From Roseburia sp. 831b (GTDB lineage: Bacteria; Bacillota; Clostridia; Lachnospirales; Lachnospiraceae), in NCBI RefSeq assembly GCF_001940165.2, contig NZ_CP135162.1, positions 2,654,001 through 2,718,000 on the forward strand: a stretch of DNA of 64,000 nt, in the 5' to 3' direction. Under the pieces are notes generated by a model that saw nothing but the letters and a program-made list of their open reading frames with translations, had not been told where the DNA came from and searched no databases. Position 1 is the stretch's first letter. Every line of letters starts with the position of its first letter. The position numbers and the translations under genes are program-made. Positions 34,197-42,951 of the stretch are shown in pieces.

Positions 34197-34892
34197 TTAA
34201 TTTTTCTCGATTTTATATCCAACACCCCATACAACTTTTAAGTACTGTGGTTCTTTTGGATTAATCTCGATTTTTTCTCTGATATGACGAATATGTACCG
34301 CAACCGTATTGTCCGCACCAATTGCGTCCTCGTTCCAGATACTTTCGTAGATTTGGTTGATGGAATATACTTTTCCTTGGTTCTTGACCAGCAACAATAA
34401 GATGTTGTATTCAATCGGGGTAAGCTTGACGACTTCGCCGTCTACCGTCACCTCTTTCAAATCATCATCAATGCGGAGTCCGCCGACCTGATAAACGGTA
34501 TCATTGGTATCCGATACATTTCCAAGCTGTGTATAACGGCGGAGCTGGGATTTCACACGTGCTACTAACTCCAGCGGATTGAATGGTTTGGCAACATAGT
34601 CATCCGCTCCGATGTTCAATCCCAAAATCTTGTCCGAGTCCTCTGTTTTGGCAGAAAGAATAATAATTGGAATACTGCTCTCTTCTCTGATTTTCAACGT
34701 TGCACGGATGCCATCGAGTCTTGGCATCATCACGTCCATGATTAAAAGATGCACATCGTTCTGTTTTAAAATCTCAAGCGCCTCTTGTCCATCGTAAGCC
34801 TTTAAAACTTCATACCCTTCCTGCTGTAAATAGATATCAATTGCCTCTACAATCTCGTGATCATCATCACAAACCAAAATTTTGTATGTCAT
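34197..34892 (-). CDS. OmpR/PhoB-family response regulator
   Basis: Regulator of 231 residues. The receiver (1-120) has CDDD, phosphoacceptor in LLIMDVMMPRLDG and the switch Lys in VAKPFNPLEL. The winged helix (about 135-231) has LTPIEYNILLLLVKNQGKV and HIRHIREKIEINP. It is paired with the kinase at 32173-34182. Direct repeats TTTCTTAA spaced 11 bp apart lie upstream at 34981-34999, a plausible binding site for autoregulation. Start ATG at 34892. Confidence 0.93.
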   Translation of the reverse strand: MTYKILVCDDDHEIVEAIDIYLQQEGYEVLKAYDGQEALEILKQNDVHLLIMDVMMPRLDGIRATLKIREESSIPIIILSAKTEDSDKILGLNIGADDYVAKPFNPLELVARVKSQLRRYTQLGNVSDTNDTVYQVGGLRIDDDLKEVTVDGEVVKLTPIEYNILLLLVKNQGKVYSINQIYESIWNEDAIGADNTVAVHIRHIREKIEINPKEPQYLKVVWGVGYKIEKN

Positions 34893-34980
34893 AACGTTCT
34901 CCTTACCGGAATCTGCTTTTCCTACAGATTTTCATGTTAGACCTATTGTATCAGTTAATTTTAAATCTGTGTAGTAAGGT

Positions 34981-34999
34981 TTTCTTAATGCTTTCTTAA
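34981..34999. promoter_or_regulatory. 11-bp-phased direct repeat, possible PhoB-type operator
   Basis: TTTCTTAA occurs at 34981-34988 and again at 34992-34999. Direct repeats with 11-bp period are the usual binding pattern of PhoB/PhoP-type regulators, and a TACAAT -10 lies closer to the regulator gene. Confidence 0.4.
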
Positions 35000-35000
35000 T

Positions 35001-35825
35001 TTATTTCTTCCCAAACAAAAAATTCATGAAACTATCGTTTTTTCCCTGCGCCGCGGAGCTCTTTTTCTGATTTGCGGCTCCATTCTTCTGGTTTGTGGCA
35101 CCTTTTGCCTCATTTTCCTTCCATTGAAAATATTCTGCATCCAGATTTACCTTAATCTCCGGTGCCACATCCTTCGTCTCATTTGATTCCGGCATTGCTT
35201 CTGTCTCTTCCTCTAAGGATGACATCATGCCATGCTCGCGCAAGAATTCCTCATTGATATGAATCTCAGGTTTGATTGACTTATATGGGGACATTTCTTT
35301 GTCAATCTCCTGCTGCTCCTTTTTCTTTGCCTTCTCACGCTCCCGGTTCCGGTCTTCAATAATTTTTAAATATTTGTCCGTATCCTTTAAATCCTGCAGG
35401 TGGCTCTTTAAATCAGACTGATCCGTGCGGACACGTCTTTTTTCCTTTTTCATCTTCTCTTCCATATCGAAATAGATTTCTTTTACGGATTCCAGTGCCT
35501 GCTGCATGATATCCTGAACATCCAGCAATGCCTCGTCTGTATACATTACGGAGGCTGCATAAACATCCTCCGCCTTTCTGTTGGCATCTAAGATAATCTC
35601 TTCGCCTCGCTTGCGCGCAGCACGTTCTGCCTGATCACGGCTTTGTTGTGTGAGTTCGTGCTCGTCCATCATCTCGTACATACATACGTTTAATTTCTGT
35701 AACAGATTTAACATCTCTTTTTTATTGATAATGACACGACCTGCCGCCTCATCATAAACCTCGCTTTGTGATAGCATCACATGAATTTCCCGCAATACTT
35801 TTTCTGTCTTATCCTGCGCGCCCAT
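35001..35825 (-). CDS. coiled-coil protein, unknown function
   Basis: Protein of 274 residues, mostly charged helix. Residues about 1-70 form a compact N-terminal region, 70-180 a long coiled coil (ARKRGEEIILDANRKAEDVY then EEKMKKEKRRVR), and the C terminus is Asn/Lys/Ala-rich and probably disordered, ending FMNFLFGKK. It resembles DivIVA-like or ATP synthase b-like coiled coils in style only. No membrane segment. It follows the 5'-nucleotidase gene by 17 bases, so it is probably co-transcribed. Confidence 0.6.
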   Translation of the reverse strand: MGAQDKTEKVLREIHVMLSQSEVYDEAAGRVIINKKEMLNLLQKLNVCMYEMMDEHELTQQSRDQAERAARKRGEEIILDANRKAEDVYAASVMYTDEALLDVQDIMQQALESVKEIYFDMEEKMKKEKRRVRTDQSDLKSHLQDLKDTDKYLKIIEDRNREREKAKKKEQQEIDKEMSPYKSIKPEIHINEEFLREHGMMSSLEEETEAMPESNETKDVAPEIKVNLDAEYFQWKENEAKGATNQKNGAANQKKSSAAQGKNDSFMNFLFGKK

Positions 35826-35842
35826 TTTATACCGCTCCTAAC

Positions 35843-37804
35843 TTAATTTCTCTTTTTCTTTCTGACTTTTTTTACTACTTTCACTACTATCACTATAATG
35901 AATACAACCAATAAAATCAATACCGCAATCACACCTGCTGCCATTGCAACAAAACGGTTTGGATGAGATAATTTTGCGCCAAGGCTCTTATCATCCTCTA
36001 CCACTTTACGGTCGTGGTCGGCTGCATAATATTCAGAAACATTTGCGATTCCATCTCCATCGGTATCCTCAAAAGACTGCATATAGCGGGCAATCGCATC
36101 CCACGCTTTTAATTCTTTTCCATCCTCGTAAAGAATTACATCTTCAAAATCTTCCACCGGTGTTCCATCTGCGTATTTTGGCACAACGGATAACAAGCCG
36201 TATGACATATCTGTCACGGCGCCCATCATCTGACCGCTGTACAAATCTGCGACAACACGATATAACTTGTCGTCCTCAATCTCCACACGTTCTCCATTTT
36301 TATCTGTCAAATACACATCCGTCACTCTGTTTAACAACATACGGTTCGGATTGTAAGTAAAATTCAATCCACTAATATAAAGTCTTGCCGTTGGCATCAA
36401 ATCCGATACAGAAGCATCAATCTCCGCCATTGTCTTTAATTCTTTTCCGGTAAAATATACGCTGATAAGCGGATAACCAGGCACACCATCTTTACCGGTT
36501 CCAAGTGAGAAGGAATTAAAAACATCCTCCACGGTAATATCACCGGTTGTATATGTATCACGAACGGTTCCAGACGGAACAACAGCTACATCTACCGTCT
36601 CACCATCAAAATCCGCAGAGTTTTCTACGGCATAAACATACGCATCCGACATCAGATCTCCAAGGTTTAACTCGGTGTGCTTTGCCTCTAAATCTTTTAA
36701 TGTACAAAACGTAACATCGTTGGTCGCGAGAACCTCGTCCTTGGTATAACCAAATGCAGAGAGATATTTCTCATCTACTGCCTGCATAAATGTATCTACT
36801 TTTTCCTGCATTGCCGTGTCTGATTCTACGGACTCATCTACCGGAATCAGCTCATACTTCTCCAGCGTCCAGCGTCCGTTGTCCTTCTGTGTCATGGAAA
36901 GGCTTCCTACAAATTCACCGTATTCACCCGGTGCCACAACATAAGTGTCCCCATGCACAATCGGTTCTTCAAGCTTTGTATGGGTGTGGCCACTGATAAT
37001 CAAATCCAGATCCGGCACCTCTTTTGCAAGATTTTCATCCTCGGATTTGTCCTCATCAGCCAGATTCACACCACTATGGGAAACACAGATAATCATATCT
37101 GCGTCTTCATTTTTCTTAATCTCGGCTACCGTGCGTTTTACTGCCTCAACCGGGTCTTCAAAAAGCAATGCACAGGTCGGCGCACATGCCAGCGCATCCG
37201 TTCCAAAGACACCGACAATTGCAATTTTAACGCCGTCCTTTTCCACCATCGTATAATCTTTGACTTCGTAATCGTCAAATGCATCCCGGATTAACTGCTG
37301 GTCCTCGGTAAGTCCTTCCTCTTCCATCGCATCCCAGTCCACATTACATAACACAATCTCCGGAAGTGCATCTCCACTTTCCACAGCCGTTCCCAACATG
37401 TTATGTAAACCACTGGAGCGATAATCATATTCATGATTTCCGAATGTAGTGGCGTCTACTCCCAATTCGCCTAACAGACGAAGCTCCGCTGCTTCATCCT
37501 CATACACGGTCTGAATCAGTGTACCCATGGAAAAATCGCCGCCATCCAGCAAAAGTGTCTCCGGATTTTCTTCTTTCTGCTCTTTGATTAACGTCTCAAT
37601 TCTTGCAAAACCACCTACGTTTTTTGCTTCTGTCTCTCCGGCAAGAATGGTGTTAAAACTGTTCACATGTGAGTGTAAATCGCTCGTGAACATAATATCC
37701 ACACTCTTTGCCTGTGTGTCTGCCTTTACCGGTACTGTTTTCACTCCGGTGACGGTCATAATTGCTGCGAGTACTACCGCTATTCCCCTTGTTACCTTCT
37801 TCAT
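35843..37804 (-). CDS. surface-anchored bifunctional metallophosphatase/5'-nucleotidase
   Basis: Protein of about 653 residues starting MKKVTRGIAVVLAA, a signal peptide ending near TVPVKA. Metallophosphatase motifs: FTSDLHSH, LLDGGDFSMG, TFGNHEYDY, and ISGHTHTK. The 5'-nucleotidase C-terminal domain follows (about 350-590) with LNLGDLMSDAYVYA. The end carries one membrane span and a basic tail (KKVRKKKRN), so it is anchored without a sortase motif. It would release phosphate from nucleotides outside the cell. The ATG at 37804 has GGAGAAGGAGA upstream. Its promoter appears to lie in the 70-bp repeat at 37871-37940. Confidence 0.9.
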   Translation of the reverse strand: MKKVTRGIAVVLAAIMTVTGVKTVPVKADTQAKSVDIMFTSDLHSHVNSFNTILAGETEAKNVGGFARIETLIKEQKEENPETLLLDGGDFSMGTLIQTVYEDEAAELRLLGELGVDATTFGNHEYDYRSSGLHNMLGTAVESGDALPEIVLCNVDWDAMEEEGLTEDQQLIRDAFDDYEVKDYTMVEKDGVKIAIVGVFGTDALACAPTCALLFEDPVEAVKRTVAEIKKNEDADMIICVSHSGVNLADEDKSEDENLAKEVPDLDLIISGHTHTKLEEPIVHGDTYVVAPGEYGEFVGSLSMTQKDNGRWTLEKYELIPVDESVESDTAMQEKVDTFMQAVDEKYLSAFGYTKDEVLATNDVTFCTLKDLEAKHTELNLGDLMSDAYVYAVENSADFDGETVDVAVVPSGTVRDTYTTGDITVEDVFNSFSLGTGKDGVPGYPLISVYFTGKELKTMAEIDASVSDLMPTARLYISGLNFTYNPNRMLLNRVTDVYLTDKNGERVEIEDDKLYRVVADLYSGQMMGAVTDMSYGLLSVVPKYADGTPVEDFEDVILYEDGKELKAWDAIARYMQSFEDTDGDGIANVSEYYAADHDRKVVEDDKSLGAKLSHPNRFVAMAAGVIAVLILLVVFIIVIVVKVVKKVRKKKRN

Positions 37805-37870
37805 TGTCTCCTTCTCCTTATCCTTTTTTTCAAGAAAACACGACAAAAACTCCCCAATTTCCGTTGCATT

Positions 37871-37940
37871 TCTCTACCACTATTTTACAAGAATTTTACA
37901 GAGAAGTAAACCAGGTTTTCCTTTTTGTAGCCTGCTTTTT
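37871..37940. repeat. 70-bp direct repeat, left copy
   Basis: About 90% identical (7 differences) to 39636-39705. On the minus strand this copy contains TTTACT, 17 bases, TAAAAT: a plausible promoter for the 5'-nucleotidase. Confidence 0.8.
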
Positions 37941-37947
37941 CCGAAAG

Positions 37948-37993
37948 AAAAATGTGCCAAAATGCTGTTCTTTGGCATTTTGGCACATTTTTT
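37948..37993. terminator. bidirectional terminator after the ABC exporter
   Basis: A perfect 13-bp stem (37953-37965 with 37975-37987) flanked by A- and T-runs. Confidence 0.85.
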
Positions 37994-38001
37994 AATGAAA
38001 G

Positions 38002-39597
38002 TTAACATAATCGGATAACATCATCATATAATTCTTTCTCAACATTATAGTGTTCGACAAAAATTGCTATTTTATTTTTTAAATATTCCTGAATGTTATT
38101 CTTAATAGCATTAAATGTGTTTTTATCTAAGGAACTGGATAATTCATCAAAAACATAAACTTCGCAATCTCTTTTTGCAAGGCATACTGCTAGTTGTACT
38201 CTCTTTCTCTCTCCCCCGGACAACCTGTTTCCATCATTCCCAATTTCTTTTCCAACACGTTCTTTCACTTCTAATAAACAACATTTTGTAAGTAATTCAT
38301 CAATTTCATCATCACTTATCTCTGGATTTGCAAATTTGATATTCTCTTCGGTGGTTGCATTAAATAAATATCCATTTTGCAACATATAAGAAACTCTGTT
38401 TAAAATAATATTTTCATATTCACTATCATCATCTGATACTATTTTTATTTTTCCATTGTCTGGCGTTAGATATCCAACAAGCAAATTCAATAATGTCGTT
38501 TTCCCTGTACCTGTTTTTCCCTCCAAACAATATGATTTTCCTTTTTCAAATACATAATTAAAATTCTCTATCACAGATTTATCACCGTACGAAAATGATA
38601 CATTTTCGAAAGAAACTTTATCAACCGCAATGTCTTTCTTTTCTTTTTTCAATTTTTCCAATTTCAGAATCTGTTCCATTCGTTCCACTGAGATATTCAG
38701 CCTAATCAGCTTTTGGCGGGCTTCTATGATATTTAACAATGGATCAACCAGCATATGATTGTACATAACTATTGCTAATAATCCACCAAATGACAAACTG
38801 CCGTTCAAAACAAAAATAGCGGAAACCAGCATTATAACCGCAATTGTCATCATATATAGCGTTCCAATAATGCCGCCTCCAAAATTTTGTATTTTACTTT
38901 GTTTTACGTTTATATTGCAAAGTTCTCCGGAAACTTTTTTTATTTTCTTCAGATAATTCCCATGTTCATCAAAAACTTTTATGTTATTTATTCCCTGAAT
39001 TCCTTCACTAAATAATTTCCAATTTTTTTCCGTTGTTTCCTTCTGCAATGCTACGTTTTTTTCCGTATAATTCTCTATCTTTTTTGAACAGAATGAAGTC
39101 ACTAAACCTAATGGAATAATAATCAAAGCCAAATACAAATTTATAGATGTTAAAAAGATAAATCCAATCACAAAATTGACCACAGAAACCATACAATCAA
39201 TCAAGATTCTATAATAATTTTCAGAAATATATTGTGTATCTTCGATTATTCCATTTGAAAGCTTTGATTTTTCAACCGCCTTAATTTTTAAATCATTCAC
39301 ATCTAAAATATGTTCAAATACATTATTTCTGATATCTCTCGCATGCTCATTCTGATATTTATCTCCACAAAAATTATAAAGTGCATATAAAAATTGTGAA
39401 AGTGCCTGAAATACCACATAAAAAGCGCCAGATATTAGTATCTGCTTTATCGCTTTTTGGTATGAATCTAAATATACCGCATCTATCATGCTTTGCATAA
39501 ACTTTACAGGAATAAATGCGGCTAAACTATACAATATTATGATTGTTAATAAAATCACAAAACGACCTAAGCCTAATTTTTTTATTACTTTAAACAT
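38002..39597 (-). CDS. ABC exporter half-transporter (permease-ATPase)
   Basis: Protein of 531 residues: six-span exporter domain (about 1-300), then ATPase with Walker A GKTGTGKTT, Q-loop YMLQNGYLF, signature LSGGERKRVQLA and Walker B VYVFDELSSSLD. The H-loop region reads IFVEHYN. It probably exports a peptide or drug as a homodimer, or formerly as a heterodimer with the truncated partner gene just upstream, whose frame overlaps its start by 8 bases. The gene is AT-rich and bounded by 70-bp direct repeats. Confidence 0.88.
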   Translation of the reverse strand: MFKVIKKLGLGRFVILLTIIILYSLAAFIPVKFMQSMIDAVYLDSYQKAIKQILISGAFYVVFQALSQFLYALYNFCGDKYQNEHARDIRNNVFEHILDVNDLKIKAVEKSKLSNGIIEDTQYISENYYRILIDCMVSVVNFVIGFIFLTSINLYLALIIIPLGLVTSFCSKKIENYTEKNVALQKETTEKNWKLFSEGIQGINNIKVFDEHGNYLKKIKKVSGELCNINVKQSKIQNFGGGIIGTLYMMTIAVIMLVSAIFVLNGSLSFGGLLAIVMYNHMLVDPLLNIIEARQKLIRLNISVERMEQILKLEKLKKEKKDIAVDKVSFENVSFSYGDKSVIENFNYVFEKGKSYCLEGKTGTGKTTLLNLLVGYLTPDNGKIKIVSDDDSEYENIILNRVSYMLQNGYLFNATTEENIKFANPEISDDEIDELLTKCCLLEVKERVGKEIGNDGNRLSGGERKRVQLAVCLAKRDCEVYVFDELSSSLDKNTFNAIKNNIQEYLKNKIAIFVEHYNVEKELYDDVIRLC

Positions 39598-39958
39598 TTT
39601 CTTCGACTCCGTTCTTATACACTAATCTGTTTTGTTCTCTACTACTAGTTTGCAAGAATCTTACAGAGCAGTATACCAGGTTTTCCTTTTTGTAACCTGC
39701 TTTTTTCTCTTTGATTTTAAAGGACATAAATGCATGCTGGTCTACAACTGAAAGCACTAAGAGCAGCAAATATGTCAGAATAAGAAGTATCAGATAGAAC
39801 TTAATATTTCCCTGTCCATATATGACTGAGTTTACCAAATCTCCCGATATGGATGGTGCAGCTACGCTTATCACGGAGTAAACCAGTCCTACTATGACGT
39901 AGGCTATGAGTGTTTTCTTGCTGTGTACTAAGGTTAGAATTTTCTTTTGGTTTTTCAT
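39590..39958 (-). pseudogene. truncated ABC exporter (N-terminal fragment)
   Basis: Residues 1-80 (MKNQKKILTLVHSKK, then two membrane spans and SISGDLVNSVIYG) match the start of an ABC exporter. At about residue 83 the frame runs into the 70-bp repeat and encodes about 40 unrelated residues before stopping. No ATPase portion remains. The GAGGAGGAA site is intact, so a short membrane peptide may still be made. Its loss leaves the downstream exporter without its likely partner. Confidence 0.7.
39636..39705. repeat. 70-bp direct repeat, right copy
   Basis: Partner of 37871-37940. Here the promoter-like hexamers have decayed (TATACT and CAAACT), and the copy marks the point where the exporter reading frame is lost. 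Confidence 0.8.
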
Positions 39959-39970
39959 GGTTCCTCCTCG

Positions 39971-40471
39971 TTATACCTGGTTCTGTAAGAAAAAATTTAC
40001 TGTTTCGTCATAATCATTTTTATCTATATAAACATCCAGTAATTTTCCTAAACCAATTCCGAATTGAACATAATGGTCTGCGGAAGATAAAAAAACATTT
40101 TTATTTATTAACTTCGTTCCACTAAAATTATTCTCCACACCTTCCATGTTCAATGCCTCCACAACAATATTATTACCCGAGCAAATGGATGCAATTATTT
40201 TACCCTTATCATTCATATTTTGAATTAATTTTTTAATGGCAGCACTTTTCTTTGACTGTTCTAATTCTCCTCCACAGACAATAATTGCCCCAAGCTCCTC
40301 CTCTAAATTCCTTTCATCTATCTTCTTTGCTCTTATTTTTATATTTTCAGCAGTATTTATTTCTTCCTCATCTGATAATATAACAACTTCATACTTTGTC
40401 TCCAAAATATACTTTGCAATTATAATTTCGAACAACGGAGATGTATTATACATATATAATCCAATTTTCAT
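39971..40471 (-). CDS. DJ-1/PfpI-family protein
   Basis: Protein of 166 residues with the class I glutamine amidotransferase-like fold: GLYMYNTSPLFEI at the start, AIIVCGG and the nucleophile elbow ASICSGNNIVVEAL with Cys near residue 96. These proteins range from chaperone/deglycase to regulators; DJ-1-like proteins without an AraC domain often sit in peptide or transport operons. Here it precedes the truncated and intact ABC exporter genes by 12 bases. AT-rich codons set it apart from the flanks. Confidence 0.8.
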   Translation of the reverse strand: MKIGLYMYNTSPLFEIIIAKYILETKYEVVILSDEEEINTAENIKIRAKKIDERNLEEELGAIIVCGGELEQSKKSAAIKKLIQNMNDKGKIIASICSGNNIVVEALNMEGVENNFSGTKLINKNVFLSSADHYVQFGIGLGKLLDVYIDKNDYDETVNFFLQNQV

Positions 40472-40587
40472 TCTTTTTCCCTCACTTTATTCCTAAAACC
40501 TATCACCCAACAAGTTACACTAACCAATACAAAAACTATGAAAAACGCATCTAATTCGTCAGTAAAGGCTTTTAATGCCAATATCAT
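40468..40587 (-). CDS. possible 39-residue membrane peptide
   Basis: A frame with a hydrophobic middle (FFIVFVLVSVTCWVIGF) and a basic end; its TGA overlaps the ATG of the DJ-1-like gene. However, a promoter-like TCGACA, 18 bases, TATAAT (40620-40591) would start the transcript at about its ATG, so it would be leaderless or untranslated. Confidence 0.35.
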   Translation of the reverse strand: MILALKAFTDELDAFFIVFVLVSVTCWVIGFRNKVREKE

Positions 40588-40626
40588 ATTATTATAGTTT
40601 TCCTGTTTTAGCAATGTCGAATCATG

Positions 40627-40664
40627 AAAAATCCGTCATACTTAACAACCCTTAAGTACAACGG
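40627..40664 (-). terminator. terminator-like hairpin ahead of the DJ-1 operon
   Basis: Thirteen-base arms (40633-40645 and 40652-40664, two mismatches) followed on the minus strand by TTTTT. Confidence 0.5.
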
Positions 40665-40769
40665 ATTCATTCTGTTTTTACATCAATAACAGCTTTCTAT
40701 ATTCTTCAACCTGTTGGGCAAATCTCATTGTTATTCCTCTGTTACGCCCATTTTATCCTGAATTTTTCT

Positions 40770-40978
40770 TGAAAAAAGCTGGAATTGGCTCTTTTAAGTT
40801 CAATTCCAGCTTGTACGCCCCCAATTTTATAAAACACAGGGCGTATGGATATTTCTAGCACTTTTGGCGTCCAATTAGTTTACATAACACGTGTCTTCCT
40901 TAGCTGCTTGGGGCGTAGAAGAGATTTTTCAGTCCACTACGCCCAGCTACCGCCGGAACTGATGCTTATTTATCAGAG
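40770..40978 (-). ncRNA. candidate structured small RNA
   Basis: In a gene-free stretch, minus-strand ATGACA (41014-41009), 18 bases and TATAAA (40990-40985) form a promoter. About 200 bases follow with a hairpin at 40901-40949 (GGGCGTAG/CTACGCCC with outer TAGCT/AGCTA), a second at about 40815-40856 (TACGCCC/GGGCGTA), and an intrinsic terminator at 40776-40812 (12-bp perfect stem, then TTTTTT). No frame of useful length lies within. It matches no RNA family I can name; it could also be a leader for the DJ-1 operon. Confidence 0.4.
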
Positions 40979-41046
40979 ACTTATTTTATAATTAGCCGCC
41001 TCTGTAACTGTCATAATTACTGGCTTCTCTACATCACCTGAAAACT

Positions 41047-41076
41047 TGACATCCCCCACCACACGGTGTTAGAATA
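41047..41076 (+). promoter_or_regulatory. strong promoter upstream of yitT-like gene
   Basis: Consensus TTGACA, 18 bases, TAGAAT. The predicted transcript begins near 41083 and meets a terminator within 10 bases. Confidence 0.6.
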
Positions 41077-41086
41077 AGTCCGTTGA

Positions 41087-41139
41087 AAAGAGCAAACGCG
41101 TATTATATTTTATATGATGCGTAGTTGCTCTTTTTTTTT
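41087..41139 (+). terminator. leader terminator immediately after the promoter
   Basis: AAAAGAGCAA (41087-41096) pairs with TTGCTCTTTT (41125-41134), with nine T (41131-41139) at the end. Either an attenuator or the end of a roughly 55-base RNA. Confidence 0.65.
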
Positions 41140-41147
41140 GATTATTG

Positions 41148-41231
41148 GATTAGGATATCAAAAGGGTACCTGATATTTTTTATTTGACAAATGGTACAAA
41201 AGATTTAACATACCCTTTTGACACCCTAATC
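41148..41231. promoter_or_regulatory. 21-bp inverted operator-like repeat flanking a second promoter
   Basis: Arms 41148-41168 and 41211-41231 match at 19 of 21 positions (core TCAAAAGGGTA). The 42-base spacer holds TTGACA, 16 bases, TAACAT. It looks like a two-site repressor operator for the gene at 41271. Confidence 0.5.
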
Positions 41232-41270
41232 ATTATTGGTAAAAAATATTGCAGAAATGGAGATTTTCGG

Positions 41271-42155
41271 ATGAGTAAAATAAAAAAGGAACGCCTTCAG
41301 GCTGAATTAAAACAAATCTTTTGGGAAATTGCCGGAAGTATTTTAGTTGCGATTGGTATCTACAATTTTGCTGTTCATGCAAAATTTCCAATGACCGGAT
41401 TTTCCGGTATTTCGATTATCCTATATCAGTTGTTTCAGATTCCAATTGGTCTGTCGACCATTTTATTAAATATTCCGGTTGCGATTGTTTGCTATAAGCT
41501 TCTGGGACGCGGCTTCTTTTTTCGCTCTATGCGATGCATGATTATTTCCTCTGTTTTTATTGATTATGCCGCACCACTTTTCCCAATCTATGAAGGCAGC
41601 CGCCTTCTTGCTGCATTGTGCACCGGCGTCCTTGCGGGACTTGGATACTCCATTATTTATATGCAGAATTCCTCAACCGGCGGCGCAGATTTTATTATCA
41701 TGGCTGTCAAGGCACTTCGCCCACATGTCTCTGTTGGGAAAATTTCTTTTGCCATTGATGCCATCATTATCCTGCTTGGAACTATCGTGTTCCGTGATGT
41801 GGACGGCGTTATCTACGGTATGATTGTATCTTATCTGCTTGCAACCGTAGTAGACAAAACCATGTACGGCATGAATTCCGGAAAAATGGCGTTGATTGTC
41901 ACAAACGATGGAAAAAAAATCAGTGATACGATTGAGAATACCTGTCAGCGTGGTTCTACCATTATCAAGGCACAGGGTGGTTATAAACAGGACGACCGGG
42001 ATGTTGTGATGTGTGCCTGCAACAACAAGGAAATGTTTTTGGTACAAAAAGCCATCAAGGAGGCTGATCCTCTTTCATTTACAATTGTACTTGATTCCAA
42101 TGAAGTTCACGGCGAAGGCTTCCACACGATTCAGGTCGGAGAAAAAGCGAATTGA
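41271..42155 (+). CDS. YitT-family (DUF161/DUF2179) membrane protein
   Basis: Protein of about 294 residues starting MSKIKKERLQAEL. Five to six membrane segments include FPMTGFSGISIILY and NSSTGGADFIIMAVK. The C-terminal cytosolic DUF2179 domain (about 205-290) has MALIVTNDGKKISDTI and ERGST-like QRGSTIIKAQGGY. The family is abundant in Firmicutes and has no settled function. ATGGAGAT lies 8 bases upstream of the start; the frame extends 29 codons further into the operator region without support. It ends inside a terminator shared with the AraC gene. Confidence 0.88.
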   Translation: MSKIKKERLQAELKQIFWEIAGSILVAIGIYNFAVHAKFPMTGFSGISIILYQLFQIPIGLSTILLNIPVAIVCYKLLGRGFFFRSMRCMIISSVFIDYAAPLFPIYEGSRLLAALCTGVLAGLGYSIIYMQNSSTGGADFIIMAVKALRPHVSVGKISFAIDAIIILLGTIVFRDVDGVIYGMIVSYLLATVVDKTMYGMNSGKMALIVTNDGKKISDTIENTCQRGSTIIKAQGGYKQDDRDVVMCACNNKEMFLVQKAIKEADPLSFTIVLDSNEVHGEGFHTIQVGEKAN

Positions 42156-42174
42156 TGTCATCATCAATTCGCTT
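42145..42174. terminator. bidirectional terminator shared by two stop codons
   Basis: A perfect 13-bp stem with a TCAT loop; the YitT stop lies in the left arm and the AraC stop at the right edge. Confidence 0.85.
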
Positions 42175-42892
42175 ATTTTCCAATAATCACATTATTCGTT
42201 CTTTTATAATAACATTTCCGATATTCCCCCGGTGTCATGTCCGTGTACTGGCGAAATGTTTTGGAGAAATGGCTCTGCGAGCAAAATCCTAAATATTTTG
42301 CAATCTCGGACAATGCGTCATCCGAATAGCATAACATTTTCTTTGCCTCTTCAATACGGCTTCGCAGGATATAACCTGAGACGGTCTCTCCGGTCTCTTT
42401 TTTGAATAAGGCACTAAAATATGTCTCGCTTAACTTTGCGTAGGCTGCAATCTCTTTTAGCGTCAGCTCACAATGAAGATGCTGCTGGATATATTCCATT
42501 CCCTGGCGAACTGCCTCGGACAGACGGATATTGGCACATATCGCTTTTACTTTTCCTGCAAAATCTAAAACGGCCTCCTGATAAAGTCTCCATAGCGCCT
42601 CCATATCCTCAAGCTCGTCCGCCTTTCGGATGTAAGAATCTCCTAGTATGTAGGCATCTTCTTCCCTCATTCCACCCTCCATGGCAGCACGCACCGCCAT
42701 GGAAATGCCAATGATACAGTCATAACGCTGTTGCCGCACCGGATTCAAAGATGTATTTCCACTCTGCATCCCTTTTACATTTGCCAACAAATCAGACAGG
42801 GGTTCTTCATCCCCTTTCATGATTAAAATGTTTACGTATTTTTCCCGTTCATATCGGCTTTGTGCTTTGCATTGTAGATCTGTTTGTTCCAT
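42173..42892 (-). CDS. AraC-family transcriptional regulator
   Basis: Protein of 239 residues. The N-terminal 130 residues are helical and unlike a cupin, the last 100 form the double HTH: ELTLKEIAAYAKLSETYFSALFKKETGETV, then the second helix pair SEIAKYLGFCSQSHFSKTFRQYTDMTPGEYR. The N terminus may sense a ligand, but I cannot identify it. It is divergent from nothing obvious; upstream in the same direction is an amidohydrolase gene. Start ATG at 42892. Confidence 0.88.
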   Translation of the reverse strand: MEQTDLQCKAQSRYEREKYVNILIMKGDEEPLSDLLANVKGMQSGNTSLNPVRQQRYDCIIGISMAVRAAMEGGMREEDAYILGDSYIRKADELEDMEALWRLYQEAVLDFAGKVKAICANIRLSEAVRQGMEYIQQHLHCELTLKEIAAYAKLSETYFSALFKKETGETVSGYILRSRIEEAKKMLCYSDDALSEIAKYLGFCSQSHFSKTFRQYTDMTPGEYRKCYYKRTNNVIIGK

Positions 42893-42951
42893 CCGTTTTC
42901 ACCTGCCACATAAAATATCACCATTATTATAACTTGCCTTCCCCTCTTTTC

